Assembly (NCBI RefSeq): GCF_963662255.1
Contig: NC_085049.1
Coordinates: forward strand, 52,747,158 to 52,811,157
Direction of reading: 5' to 3'
Length of the DNA: 64,000 nt
DNA from: Cinclus cinclus
Taxonomy: Eukaryota > Chordata > Aves > Passeriformes > Cinclidae
The translations under genes were made by a program, and so were the position numbers. Shown here piece by piece: positions 27,701 through 38,467 of this stretch. Positions within the stretch are counted from its first letter, which is position 1, and each line of letters begins with the position of its first letter. The notes under the pieces are model-generated. The model ran no database searches. It saw nothing but the letters and a program-made list of their open reading frames with translations, and had not been told where the DNA came from.

Positions 27701-27984
27701 GGAAGAAAGAGAAGAAATTGCAGTCTTGCACATATTTTGTATCCTTCTTGGCAGGGTGAAAGAGAAGACATCATTCTGCTGTGCATTCTAGGTTTGCCAC
27801 CGCTGCAGATAGGATTTAGGCAAGGAGTGATGAAACACGTGGTAGCATGCAGTTCCTGCTCTATAATAAGACTACCATGTTCAGGATCTGACCTGTAAAC
27901 CTTTCTGGAACCAGAACAACATTTTTTCCAGGTCAGCCAGGAACGCTGCATTTCTTTGTAGCATGTCTGCCTTAGAAATTATCT
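21784..27984. other. Non-coding spacer
   Basis: No supported gene. A 136-codon plus-strand frame at 22081-22491 shows no domain and is treated as chance. A purine run of G then A lies at 26644-26659. A self-complementary TAAGATCTTA lies at 26621-26630. A 104-codon minus-strand frame (27637-27951) is unrecognised. The remainder is A+T-rich unique sequence. Confidence 0.5.
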
Positions 27985-29032
27985 AATGGAAGATTGAGTG
28001 GTTGCATCCAGAGGGTAGTGGTCAGTGGTACACAGTCCCAATGGATATCAGTGACAAATGGCATCCCTCAAGGGTCTGTACTGGGACCAGTGTTATTTAA
28101 TATCTTCATTAATGACACAGACAAAGAGAATGCGTGCACCCTCAGCAAGTTTGTGATGACACCAAGCTGAGTGGTGTGGTTGACACACCTGAGGGATGGG
28201 ATGCCAACCAGAGGGACCTGGACAAGCTCAAGAAGTGGGTCCATGGGGATCTCATGGGGTTTAAGAAGACTGAGTGCAAGGTGCTGCACCTGGGGCAACC
28301 CCTGATACCAATCCAGGCTGGGGGATGAACAGATGGAGAACAGCCCTGCTGAGAAGGACTTGGGGGTGCAGCTGGGTGAGAGGCTGGACATGACCCAGCC
28401 ATGGGCACTCCCAGCCCAGAAAACCAAACGTGTCCTGGGCTGCATCCAAAGCAGCACGGCCAGCAGGGTGAGGGAGGGGATTCTGCCCCTCTGTTCTGCT
28501 CCTGTGACACCCCACCTGTAGTGCTGTGTCCAGCTCTGGGGTCCCTAGCACAGGAAGGACTTGGACCTGTTAGAGTAAGTCCTGAGGTGGAACAGAGTTG
28601 ATCAGACAGATGGAAAACCTCCCTTATGAGAAAGGGCTGAGAGAATTGGGATTGCTCATCCTGAAAATGTGAAGACTTAATTTCTAGATGACCTAATTGC
28701 AGCCCTCCAGAACCTGAAGGGAGCCTACAAGAAAGGAGAGGGACTATTTAGAAGGGTGTATAGTGACAGGTCAAGGGGGAATGGCTTCAAACTGAAAGAG
28801 AGTAATTTTCGATAGCCTGTTAGAAAGAAATTCTTTAGTGTGAGGGTGGTGAGGCACTGGAACAGGTCACCCAGAGAAGTTGTGGATGCCCAGTCCTCGG
28901 AAGTGTTCAAGGAGTTTGGATGGAAGTCTGAGCAACCTACTCTGGGTGAAAATGTCCCTGTCCATGGCAGGGTGGTTGGAATTAGGTTATCTTTAAGGTC
29001 CCTTGTTACCCAAATCATTCTATTATTCTATG
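27985..29032 (+). mobile_element. CR1 LINE, 5'-truncated, RT to 3' end
   Basis: This is the best-preserved CR1 here. It starts in the middle of the RT domain and runs to the tail ATTCTATTATTCTATGA ending at 29032. Recognisable pieces in order are the region just before the catalytic box (28060-28150), [14 protein letters not shown] and [19 protein letters not shown] (from about 28158), CKVLHLG, NSPAEKDLGVQLG (28333 on), the segment before the C-terminal GLEH-like region, then a 3' part with GTGAGGCACTGGAACAGG. A one-base deletion in the catalytic-box region (about 28150) and further stops make it a dead copy. Long frames on its minus strand (28068-28551) are antisense shadows of its G+C-rich body. 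Confidence 0.95.
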
Positions 29033-32000
29033 AGTCTAAAAATGCTTTTCAACCCTGTCAACTGGACAAAGTGATCTGAGAGGAAACATCTTTCTTGGTC
29101 ATGTATATAGTTCTAAATACCTGAAAATGGTGCACCTACTTTTGAGGCACCAACTGCCTTTACTTGTCTCTACTCCTTCCCATTACTCTTTTAATAGTGG
29201 CTCTAAGCTCCAAGTGACTTGGATTTTAAATCGTGTGGCAAATGGTGGCAAATCCACCCTTGTGGCAGCTCTTTTTCCTAAATCTGGCTGCATGTTATGA
29301 CTGACCAAATCCATTTTAAATATGGCCAGTTGATTTACTTAGTTAGAAAAAAAAGTAGCAAAATTATGAACAAACTCCAGGTTTACGCATCCAGGCTATG
29401 TGTAATCCATCCCCTATAAAGTCAAAAAACACAAAAAATATCATTTCTGTAGTCATTGCTTCCAAGAAGGAAGGAGAAGCTGAGAGTAAACAGCTACTGC
29501 TCCCACTGACCCTCATTTTTGGCACAGCAGAAGCACACATCAGGAAGCCTCCTCAACAGGGTGTAAAAGAAACATGAATTTTCAACATCCATGTTCCTGT
29601 CCTACCAAATATTCACAGAAGCTGCTGGTAAAATCTATGCCTCCTCCCATTTCAATGATGGTCCACAGAGAATGAAGCAACCTTCTCTAAGGGCTCAAGT
29701 GTTGCACACCTTTCTGCAGCACAAGGCCGTTTAGAACTTACTGACCAAAATCATCCAGAGCAACAAAGCCTTCCAGTGTATGAGGCAGGAGGGAAACTGA
29801 AAATAGGAAGGAGCTTGGAAGAGACAAGCTATGAGGTCCCTTCCAGTTCTGTGTTCTCCAAGGGAAAAAAGCTGTCAGCATCTAGATAGAATTGCCACTT
29901 TAATTTTTGTAGGTTTTGTTGGCATAAGCCCAGTGATGGAAGACTGAACCTTAAATTTGCCCTCCTTTCAGTAAAAGCAAGATTTTCTGGAAGTATATAC
30001 ATATTGCTAAGACGGGACACGGAGATAAACAGGGTTCCAGCTTTATCTCCAACAAGAGCTGCATTTTGTAATGTATTTTGGATTGGGTTGGTATTGCTTA
30101 CCAAAGAATTTGTCACCACCAAACAACACAGCTATTAAATTGGAATTAAAATGTGAAGTGCACCAGCTTCTTTAAAGTTCCATCATTACTTAATAATCCC
30201 ATGAATTTAGGGCATTTTTCCAGGCTATATTAAGTCAACCAGAGTGACACATATTTTCAGGTCGCTTTAGAACTGGTTTTATATAATGTTGCTGTAAAAC
30301 ACACCCTGGTAGGACTTGTCAGAACTAAAGGCACAAGGTTCTGTGCCCATAACTCATGCAAAATTTGACTACAGGCAGTACCAATGGGCATTTTCAGTCA
30401 TACCTATGCTGATTGGCTGCCAAATCAAATTACCTGGCAGTGGCTTAGATTTCAGGTTTTGTAAGGTTATGTACACACTATTAAAATGTATGAATGACTC
30501 CTTAAAAGCAGGACTCAGCATTTTTTATTCTTAATTTATTTTCATTACTGTCTGAAATGTCACTATTTTTCATAGCATAACTGGATATTCTGGTTGTAGG
30601 AAAGTACACCCAGAGATATCACTCCTGGAGAATACATTACTTCTGCAAATAGTAATATGATTTCTCAATGGTCTACATTTTAAAGCATGGATTTTGGCAC
30701 TGAATGGTCTGTGTAAGCTCCCAGCACTGACTTAACCTTCTTAACCTTCACCACCATTTCAGCTTCATTTGTCTTGTAGCTGGGACATCCTGAACATACA
30801 TGGACTATGTAGTTCATGTCAGACACAGACCCTTGAGTAGCTTTGGTGAAGCCAATGAATTGCCATGATACAGCATAACACAGAGCAGGTTGATGCAGCC
30901 ACTTTCTTAGGGTGAAACAGCTTGTGGATCCAAACTGCCTTCGCTGGAAAGGTAAACTCTGTCATCCTCCATGTTCTCCTTCTGGCATTCAGTCAGCTCA
31001 GGATCTGCTATTAGGTACTTTAGGTACTATCACAGGGATAGATACATTACTTTACATGCAACATAACAATGGTGGCAACAAATCCACACCTCTTAAAAAA
31101 AAAAAAATCTAATGTGTTCAAAAACCCAGAGCAAACCATTTGGCCCACACAAGCAGATGATTAACCAGCAGCATGTTTTGTTCAGTATTACAAAAACCTT
31201 CATATCTTCCAAACTATTTCCCCCAGAATCTCCAGATGAAATTGCTTCTTATGCCCCTATTTCACTAGTCACCAACACACTGGTGGATGGAGATAGATGA
31301 GATGAAGTACAGATTTCAGTGTCTTCTACAATGACCAATGTCTTCATACCCTGTCCTCCACTGCCACACCTAATATTCTAGATGAAAAAATCTTTCTAGT
31401 GGAAAACAGCATGTCTTCAACGTGGTAAGCCAGGTAGTGTTAGTTTTTTCAAGTATAAAGAGATTTTAAACAAAATGTTCCCCTGCAAGTGTGTCAGTTC
31501 CACAATGAACACTTCTCCATGCCTTCTCCAAAGAACACTGTCATCCAATTTATTTCTTATGCTGCCCTGAGAGCTCTCCAGGAGAAGCCAGAGCCACAGC
31601 TGCGATGGCCTGGGTACTGCTAGAGATGGACCACTGCTGAAGTAAGATTCATCAGAAAGGAAAGTTAAGGCAAAAATAAAACAAACCATGATATTTTGTC
31701 ATGAAATAAGATTTCCTAATGCTGGTCGGACTGTGATGTAACTTCAGGTATTAATTAACAGCTATCTCTCCTTGAGAAGAACATTTATGGTCTCAGAGTT
31801 GTGTTGATAGTCACTGGCTAATACTGAAGGGCAGGGGGTTAATTTTTTATGTGAGTGATTCAGACTTACCCCTGTGCTTACAGAACAACTGATTACGCAG
31901 TTAGTTTAGGCTCTGCTTAGTTTGTCATCCTTTGTTAGTGTTTTTGTTGTTCCGGGGAAAGCATCACAGATGTGGGCGAGCTTTGCTTGTGAGGTGGGAT

Positions 32001-33378
32001 GAGAACTCTCTTCAAAGAGAGGAACTTGGTAGGAGACAGATTTGAGGTGGTGTGGGGAAATTAGTCACTCTGTTGTCTGGAACACTTCTGTTAACTGAGA
32101 TTTTACAAATCTTGCTGCAGAGAGCACAGAAAGTTTCTTGGTCTCTCCCAAGAGGTGATATAATAGAAGAACAATGATGTTTGAGATAGTTTTCATGCAA
32201 ACACTAAGAACTGGCCCTTTCCTCTTTCTCACTTACACATTGCCCAATTTTTCTCCATTCTATTAATTCCTCTACAAGTCCACAACTACTGCCTCTTCTA
32301 AACAGTCTTACCTGTGATGATCTATTCTTATCTCAGAATGTTCCCAATTCTGCTTCTGTATTTCTCTTTCCAGACCCTCCAGATTTACATCCCTTCCAGC
32401 AGGGATGCTCGCTGGGTAGGGTGTCTGACTGCTCACAACCCACAAAGCTGAAGCACTGGATAGGGCAAAGCACAAGGAGTATCTGGACCAAGTCTGAAAC
32501 ATCAAAAAGAAGAAAGGGATCCCCCAAGTCATCAAGTCCCCACCCACACACCTCAAGAAGGTCTGCAGTGATGGGCGGGTAGCAGTGGTAAAGGTATTTT
32601 TATAGTCAGTTCAGAAAAAACAAGGCTTTTAATTATCCAGTTCCACAGATACAGACTGAAAAGCAGAGCCCTGGTCTCTATTTCTTCCATGTCAGAAGAG
32701 GTCCTCACCACTCATTTGGCACCTAACTGCCTCTTTTTCCTTGAACATGCAGTTGCATTATTCAGGTTAGTACAGCATTACATGCTTTGCTGTGTTGTAT
32801 GGGGGTCAGCTAGTTAAAACTCCAGAAGCACACAACTCTGTAGTATGAGTCTCTACCAAGAGAAGATCAGAGAGCATCCCACAGACACACCATTACTGCC
32901 AAATCCTTCAGTTACCCCCATGCTGGCTTGCTTTTGCCTACTATTTCTGCCATCCTTAAGCAGATATTTATTGTGTAATGCAGCACTACCACATCTGAGC
33001 ACCATCTCTCTTCTGGAAAAAGGGGAGGTAACTGGAGGTTTTTTAAGGGAACTGTTCCTGTCTGTTCTCATAATACCCTTCAGATGACTTCTTTGACCTG
33101 AGGAAGCTTACAAATATTGTAAAAAAAGTCATCTCTGCCACCTTCACTTCAGGTACTTTCACCTGATGCTGCATCCTAATTTTATTTTATTTCAATAATT
33201 GTTGTCTCTACCCATCACCAGTGCTCACGTATTTAGTCCTTTTTGTGCTTTTACTGTTGACTGACAAGCTTACAAAGCTTACAAGAAAAAAAAAAATATC
33301 AGTCATTTGGATTCCAGTCCCCTACATTTTCTCTTTTGGCTTTTGTTTTGCCTTTTGTTTTTGGGTTTGTTTGGCATC
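29033..33378. other. Non-coding spacer
   Basis: No supported gene. A short stretch near 29815-29860 resembles a CR1 3' end (GAGGTCCCTTCCAGTTCTG) but is too short to assign. Poly-A of 13 bases lies near 31097. Minus-strand frames at 31417-31689 and 32308-32556 are unrecognised. No target-site duplications or LTR ends were noticed. Confidence 0.5.
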
Positions 33379-33404
33379 TTGGTTGGTTGGTTGGTTGGTT
33401 GGTT
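33379..33404 (+). repeat. TTGG microsatellite
   Basis: Six tandem TTGG copies lie at 33379-33404 inside a longer G/T-rich block (33340-33460) that ends in a run of 15 T near 33445-33459. The 93-codon plus-strand frame across it is a composition effect (W/G/F/C-rich) and not a gene. Confidence 0.88.
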
Positions 33405-33459
33405 TTGTGTTTGGTTGCTTTGGATTTTTTTGTTGTTGCCTTTATTTTTTTTTTTTTTT

Positions 33460-35310
33460 CATGCAGTGCTTAGGTTACAAATGTGAAGAACAAAAATTTT
33501 AAAGAGCAGCAATAGATACATGACATTCTGTGTTCCTATGCTTTTATCCTTTTGCATTTTCTGTGAGGATTGCTTTTTTCCTCTTTGGTCAACTTTGATC
33601 CCTATGACCTTAACACGACTTGGATAAAACCTGTTCATTTAAGTATATCCAGTTACAGAAGAACTGGCTATAATACAGGACTTATGTTCAGCTTCTGAAA
33701 GTTCCTCATGGGTCTGTTTTTTCCAGTCTGCTTTTTTAGATCATCACCCCATATATTACTCACACTGTTACTTTACAAATTTTTGTTGTGATTACTTGTT
33801 TATGATTTTGATTAAATCAAATCCATTTTTCATTCAGGAGTTAATAGTTTCAGTTGCTCACCTTAAACAGCACTTCTAGTATATCAAGGTACTTGGTTAT
33901 GATTTCAGTATAAATCAGCTGTTTATTACAGCCAAGTGAGATGATTCAATTTCCTTGCTGATATACTGAATTCTTGTTATAGCAGGAAACAAACATTTTT
34001 TTGATAAGCTAAATAAAGTTTTAAGAGTGATGAATGACTCACTGAGCAGTTCTTGAACATGGCTGCAGCCATTTTTGAATGCTATTTTTCTAAGAGGGGA
34101 AGACAGCGTTTAGGTGTTTAGGTTTATGGTACAGGCTAGTTTATCTATGAGTACTATTAACATTTTATATCCTCTAGAAGAGAACTGTGACATCCATACT
34201 AATATTACAGGATCTCATTTCCCATGACAGCTGGCAGGACATTGTCATCTCTTACTAGGCAGAGAAAGCATATTTGTTCCAAAGTGAATTTACCAGTTCA
34301 CAAAAGCAAGAGTGATACCCACACTTCATTAACTCAGTCCTAATTTCCTTGTACATACAACAGGTCTTTTCCCTCTAAGAGGATGCAAGCAAATCCTTAT
34401 TGCTAACAATTACGGGGTGAATGACAAGAGCTGTCTTCAACTGAAACTTCTCTACAGTGTCTTCAATATCAGTATTTTTCCTCTGAGGCTAAACATTTGG
34501 AGAAGTGTTTAGATTTGCACCTTTTATGGAGCAGATTTCCATTCTGACATTTTCTGTGCCAAGACCTGGGTCTCAGAGTAGTCATCCATGCCCCTAAAAT
34601 GTAAAGCTAATAGTACAGATGCTGACAGACCCTGATTTGTCCCACTACTCTCCCCATACTGTTTCTTATGCATGTGCCAACATGTGCTAAGCCTGAACAG
34701 AGGGGGAAAAAAGATTCTGCAGCCTAAAGGATTATACCTGAGAGGTTATTTTCATGCAAATACATGCATCACAATATGATCTACACCATGAGTGTTTCCA
34801 CACCAATTTGTAGGATTAGAGTTGTAAAGTCTGGCCATGATGTTTCAGGAGCAGATATCAATTTGAAATTGCTCAGTGTTAGATTGTTCCTCTCCATATC
34901 TCTTGAATAGAGCAGAAAGGTGCACAATCAGACATGACTTCAAACTGCTGGGCTGAAATGGCCCAGACGTGAAGCTTCAAGGCTCTCCAGTTGCCACTGT
35001 GTATCTAACACAAAGGTGTCTCAGGTGGAACTTGCCATGTCTCCAAATTTCAAGAATGATGAACACTTTCTATTTTAATAGACAGTTTTCAAACACCAAA
35101 TACCATTGACTGAAGTAAGTGGCTAGAGAATAGAGGCCATAACATCAGGACAGAGAGAAAGGGAAACTGGGCTGTTTGAACACAGGACAGGACAAGAGTG
35201 AAGTCTGAGACTGAATGAGGAGGAAGTTAAAAAGGGACCTAGAAGTAAGGAGATGGAGTTACATGCAGCTTGGAGAAAGAAAGAGCAGAAAGGGGCAGCA
35301 GAAGTGGGAT
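33460..35310. other. Non-coding spacer
   Basis: No gene or mobile element could be supported. The plus strand is purine-rich from about 35130 to 35330 (many AGGA/GAGAA runs), which explains the serine/leucine-rich minus-strand frame there. Confidence 0.5.
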
Positions 35311-35669
35311 TTAGACTGGAAATAAGAGGACAAGAAGGCTTTGTCCTCTGATCCAAAGCCTAAAAGGACATCTTTCCCCTGTTGTCACAGAAACACAGTT
35401 CTTAAGCAAAAGATTCATCCCTATCAAAGCTAATTTTCGGAGAAAACTACATACTTCATACCCTGACAGCCTGCTACCATGTATTCTGTTCACTCCAGAG
35501 GCTCTGGTTCCACATTCATTTGCATCAAGTTCCATGAGATAATGGCATCTGAAGGGACACTGAGCAGGTTTGCAATGGGCATTATATATGCTACCTCTCA
35601 TCATGGCCCAGTAGACTTCCACATCATCAACATGTGGAGCAAACACTTCTGTGTAGTTGTGGCTCACCT
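35311..35669 (-). pseudogene. Possible decayed ZP-N-like exon
   Basis: The minus-strand frame begins after a plausible splice acceptor (TTGTAATTGCAG ending at 35670) and stays open for 118 codons. Its centre reads like a ZP-N fold. EVYWAMM is followed by NAHCKP, then YLMELDANECGTRASG with the ECG(T/S) motif typical of the third ZP-N cysteine, then GYEVCSFLRK, which resembles the fourth-cysteine C-(Y/F)-x-R segment. ZP-N modules occur in egg-coat (ZP) and oocyte-secreted/PLAC1-like proteins. Against this, the expected first cysteine appears as His in VSHNY, extra cysteines occur, and no partner exon is proven. An upstream minus frame (35715-35915) contains a hydrophobic stretch that might be a leader. 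The opposite strand is also open for 156 codons (35479-35949), so either or neither may be real. Confidence 0.3.
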
Positions 35670-36023
35670 CTGCAATTACAATATATGTGGAAGTGTCTTT
35701 ACCATTTTACCAGTTTATTCAAGCCTTCTGCTCTGTATCCTGCTCAAGCCTGTCTCCTCTGTCACAGTTTCCAAATCTGAGAATGGGCAAATTCCTACTG
35801 TTGAGCTAAAGGAATTACACAAGCACACTGCAAGAGAAAGCCAACATGCAACTGTTGAAGCAATATCAGATATCTCAAAAATAGCCAGCAACTCCATCCT
35901 AAAAACAATATGCAAGTCTTTGCCTTATTCAGAGTTTTATCTTGTGTGATTGTATGTCAAAACTGGCAAAGATAATCTTTGTGTGGGACTATTGTGGGGG
36001 TTTTTGAATTAAATCATATGAAT

Positions 36024-36058
36024 TCTCTCTCTCTCTCTTCTTTTTTTCTTTTTTTTTT
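36024..36058 (+). repeat. Pyrimidine tract with TC repeat
   Basis: A (TC)n core of about seven units runs into a T-rich tract. It is low-complexity sequence. It resembles a polypyrimidine tract of a splice acceptor and a TTTTCCAGCAG lies just downstream (36073-36083), but no exon follows that I can recognise. Confidence 0.75.
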
Positions 36059-36424
36059 ACATTATTTTTATTTTCCAGCAGAGTAAGTGGAGAGACAGTC
36101 AAGCTGGATGGAAAAGGTGTTACTGACTCATAAGGATGAGAAACAGCCAGCCTTAAGAAGGCATTCTGGATTTATGCTTGCTGATTCATAACTTCCTACA
36201 TACATGTGGGGAAAAAAGTGTGGATTTTGCCCTGAGCTATATTCTGCAGGAAACCCGCCTTCCCTTCACTAAGTGAGAAAGTAGTTTCAAAATTGTAGGA
36301 CTGAACTTCAACTCTCAGATGTTCCCTTGAAAAATGTTTAGAATAAAGAACTGAAAACATTATCCCCAACCAACAAGTCCTATTTTCTCCACCTTCACAG
36401 AGAAGTTCAAAACTAACTAAAGCT

Positions 36425-38190
36425 CAAATTTCCCAGTTAAATTATCAGGTAAACCAAATGTACCAATCAAAAAAATCACAGAAGAGAATTGCATAAGGAA
36501 GGTGTTATGCGGTTTGTGGAGAACTACTTTTCCTTTTCCATGCAAATGCTACTAGATCAATATAGCCCAAGAAATTAAATAATATGGGAATATAAACAAA
36601 ATTAAGAACAATAAGAAGATAACAATTAAATTGTTGCAAATAGTGTTTCATTTCAAAGGGAATTAAAACTCTACTTATATCAAAACAGTTTATTGATTGC
36701 CTGTGTGTTGTAAAAGGACACAATTCACAGAGAGTCCAGGTCAAAGTTTTGATTGTAACAGCAACTTTTCATGTCATTTCTTCTACCAAGGAGCCCAGAA
36801 TAACTTGCCTGTCCCCATAGAATTGGGTGACAGAATTAATTGGTGTAGCCAGCAGGATCCTTGGCTTAGAATGCTGGCTTATTCCCCTGCTAAATGGTAT
36901 CTATTGCAAAAGGGTTTTATGGAAAATGGTTGGCAAGACCCTAAGTGAGATAAGGAGTGACTAAGGACAATAATAACTTTCACATTCTGAAAGCTGTAAT
37001 GAATGAATTCAGCAACTGGAATGACATGTGTAAAATAAAAACAGAAGAGAGGTAGGGATGTGCTGGCTGTTAGCTGTAATTTGAAAAATTGAAAACTAAC
37101 AAGCTGAAAGGTTAAAAGAAGAAATTCAGAAAGGAAAGAGTGAATTTCCAACAAGGGATTGAGAATTAAGGGTAAATTAAAGTCTGGAAGCAAGTTTTGG
37201 AAAAGGGCATACCTAAAAAAAACCCCAAAAACCAAAAACAAACAAACAAAAAAAAAATCAACACCAAATCAAATAATGAAATTAATGCCACGAGATATAA
37301 AGAAAGCAAGAAAAAATCAAGAAACAGAATCACAAGGTAGCAATCTAGACCTCATAAAAATCTGCACAGATATGTATGATACCAACTGAGATGGAGATAT
37401 TTGGAATAGTCTAGATGGGTCTAATGAGGAAGGCAGTAAAGTCAAGTCAGTGATTAAACAAGAAAACATTATTGATGACACATTAGGAAATGAACCAGAG
37501 AGATGGAATACCACTAAAGTTCATTATTTTAATACAGATGCAAAAATACAAATAACCTTGGGAATCAGTCAATGGTTGTACCAACATTGTTGTGATAGGA
37601 CAGAAAGAGCATCCATTTTTGACATAGGCAAAAGATTTAGACTTAGACCTTACAAACTGCCTCATCCTCCTAGAAGATGTTATTCAAATGTTATCAACCC
37701 TACCCATTAGATGGGCAAGTGAAGTCCATGAGAAAGATTGGGGTGAGGAAGCCCTCTTACCTAGTCAGGGCCTGGATGAATTTCAGGGAGAATATTACAG
37801 GTGGCTGTCCTAACATTGCACTGAGCCACAACCAAAGGAAATGAACCTAGTCTTTGGGACACTTCTGCTACTTGCCCCAAACTGAGATCTGTTGGAAAAG
37901 GGAATGTGGGGATAGGAAAATTAGTTTTCATACATCTATATCATACAATACCTGTGCAAACTCCATTCCTGCAAGTGCTCACACAAACCATTTTGCAAAT
38001 GCAAGAATTAAGCCCTGACATTTAAGACTCTGAGTGGTGCCAGGTCTTAATCATTTTGGCCTGACCAAGAAGTTATGCTCCATACGACCAATGAACTAAT
38101 CCAATTAAACAAAATAAGACTGCTAGAGAAGTTACTAACCAAACTGAGAAAAAGCACCTGTCTAGATCAGGGGTGCCCTAGCAAATAACT
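36425..38190 (+). pseudogene. Frame-broken coding-like block, possible ERV env remnant
   Basis: Protein-like plus-strand sequence in the same reading frame covers 36425-36946 (four in-frame stops before 36700) and 37143-37710 (one stop, at 37387-37389). It then shifts frame at about 37698-37796, and further pieces follow to about 38150. Features that look like a secreted or envelope protein are paired cysteines with N-x-S/T sites in the first segment, a tryptophan-rich stretch around 36835-36945, and a basic, proline-rich stretch around 37630-37690. An A-rich (CAAA)n patch interrupts it near 37210-37255. No LTR, primer-binding site or polymerase part was found next to it, so the retroviral assignment is inference. 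It could instead be a decayed host gene or a long chance frame. Every version is non-functional because of its stops and frameshifts. Confidence 0.28.
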
Positions 38191-38194
38191 TCAT

Positions 38195-38467
38195 ATTTAT
38201 AAATGGCAGGACAAGAGAAAAAGACTTCAAGATGCCTCAGGAATTCTTCAGATTGGATATTAAGAATTTTTTTTTTTCACTGAAAGCACTGTTAAGCACT
38301 GGAACAGGCTGACCAAGGAAGTTACTGTCTCTGGAGGTCTCTAAAAAATGTGTAGACATGGTGCTTAGGGATACTTTTGCATGGCGGACACGTCAACTTG
38401 TCAGTGCTAGGTTAATGGTTGGACTTCATGATCTAAAGGGTATTTTCCAGCCTAAATGATTCTATGA
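38195..38467 (+). mobile_element. CR1 LINE 3' end fragment
   Basis: About 270 bp of CR1 3' terminus. Conserved landmarks are GGACAAGAG, TTGGATATTAAGAA followed by a T run, CACTGGAACAGGCTGACC, GTGTAGACATGG, GGTTGGACTTCATGATCT and the tail AAATGATTCTATGA at 38467. It is severely 5' truncated, as is usual for CR1, and carries no coding capacity. It abuts the decayed coding-like block, so it may have inserted at or near that block's end. Confidence 0.92.

Noticed and set aside
28068..28551. Three long minus-strand open frames (96-129 codons)
   Set aside because: They lie antisense to the CR1 body, which is G+C-rich and poor in minus-strand stops; no independent domain is visible.
29815..29862. 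Possible CR1 3' end (GAGGTCCCTTCCAGTTCTG)
   Set aside because: Only about 25 bp match and the terminal repeats are missing; too short to call.
33221..33502. 93-codon plus-strand frame rich in W, G, F and C
   Set aside because: It is a translation of the TTGG microsatellite and neighbouring G/T-rich sequence.
36879..37241. 120-codon hydrophobic minus-strand frame
   Set aside because: It is the complement of an A-rich stretch, which gives Phe/Leu codons on the other strand; no membrane-protein family was recognised.
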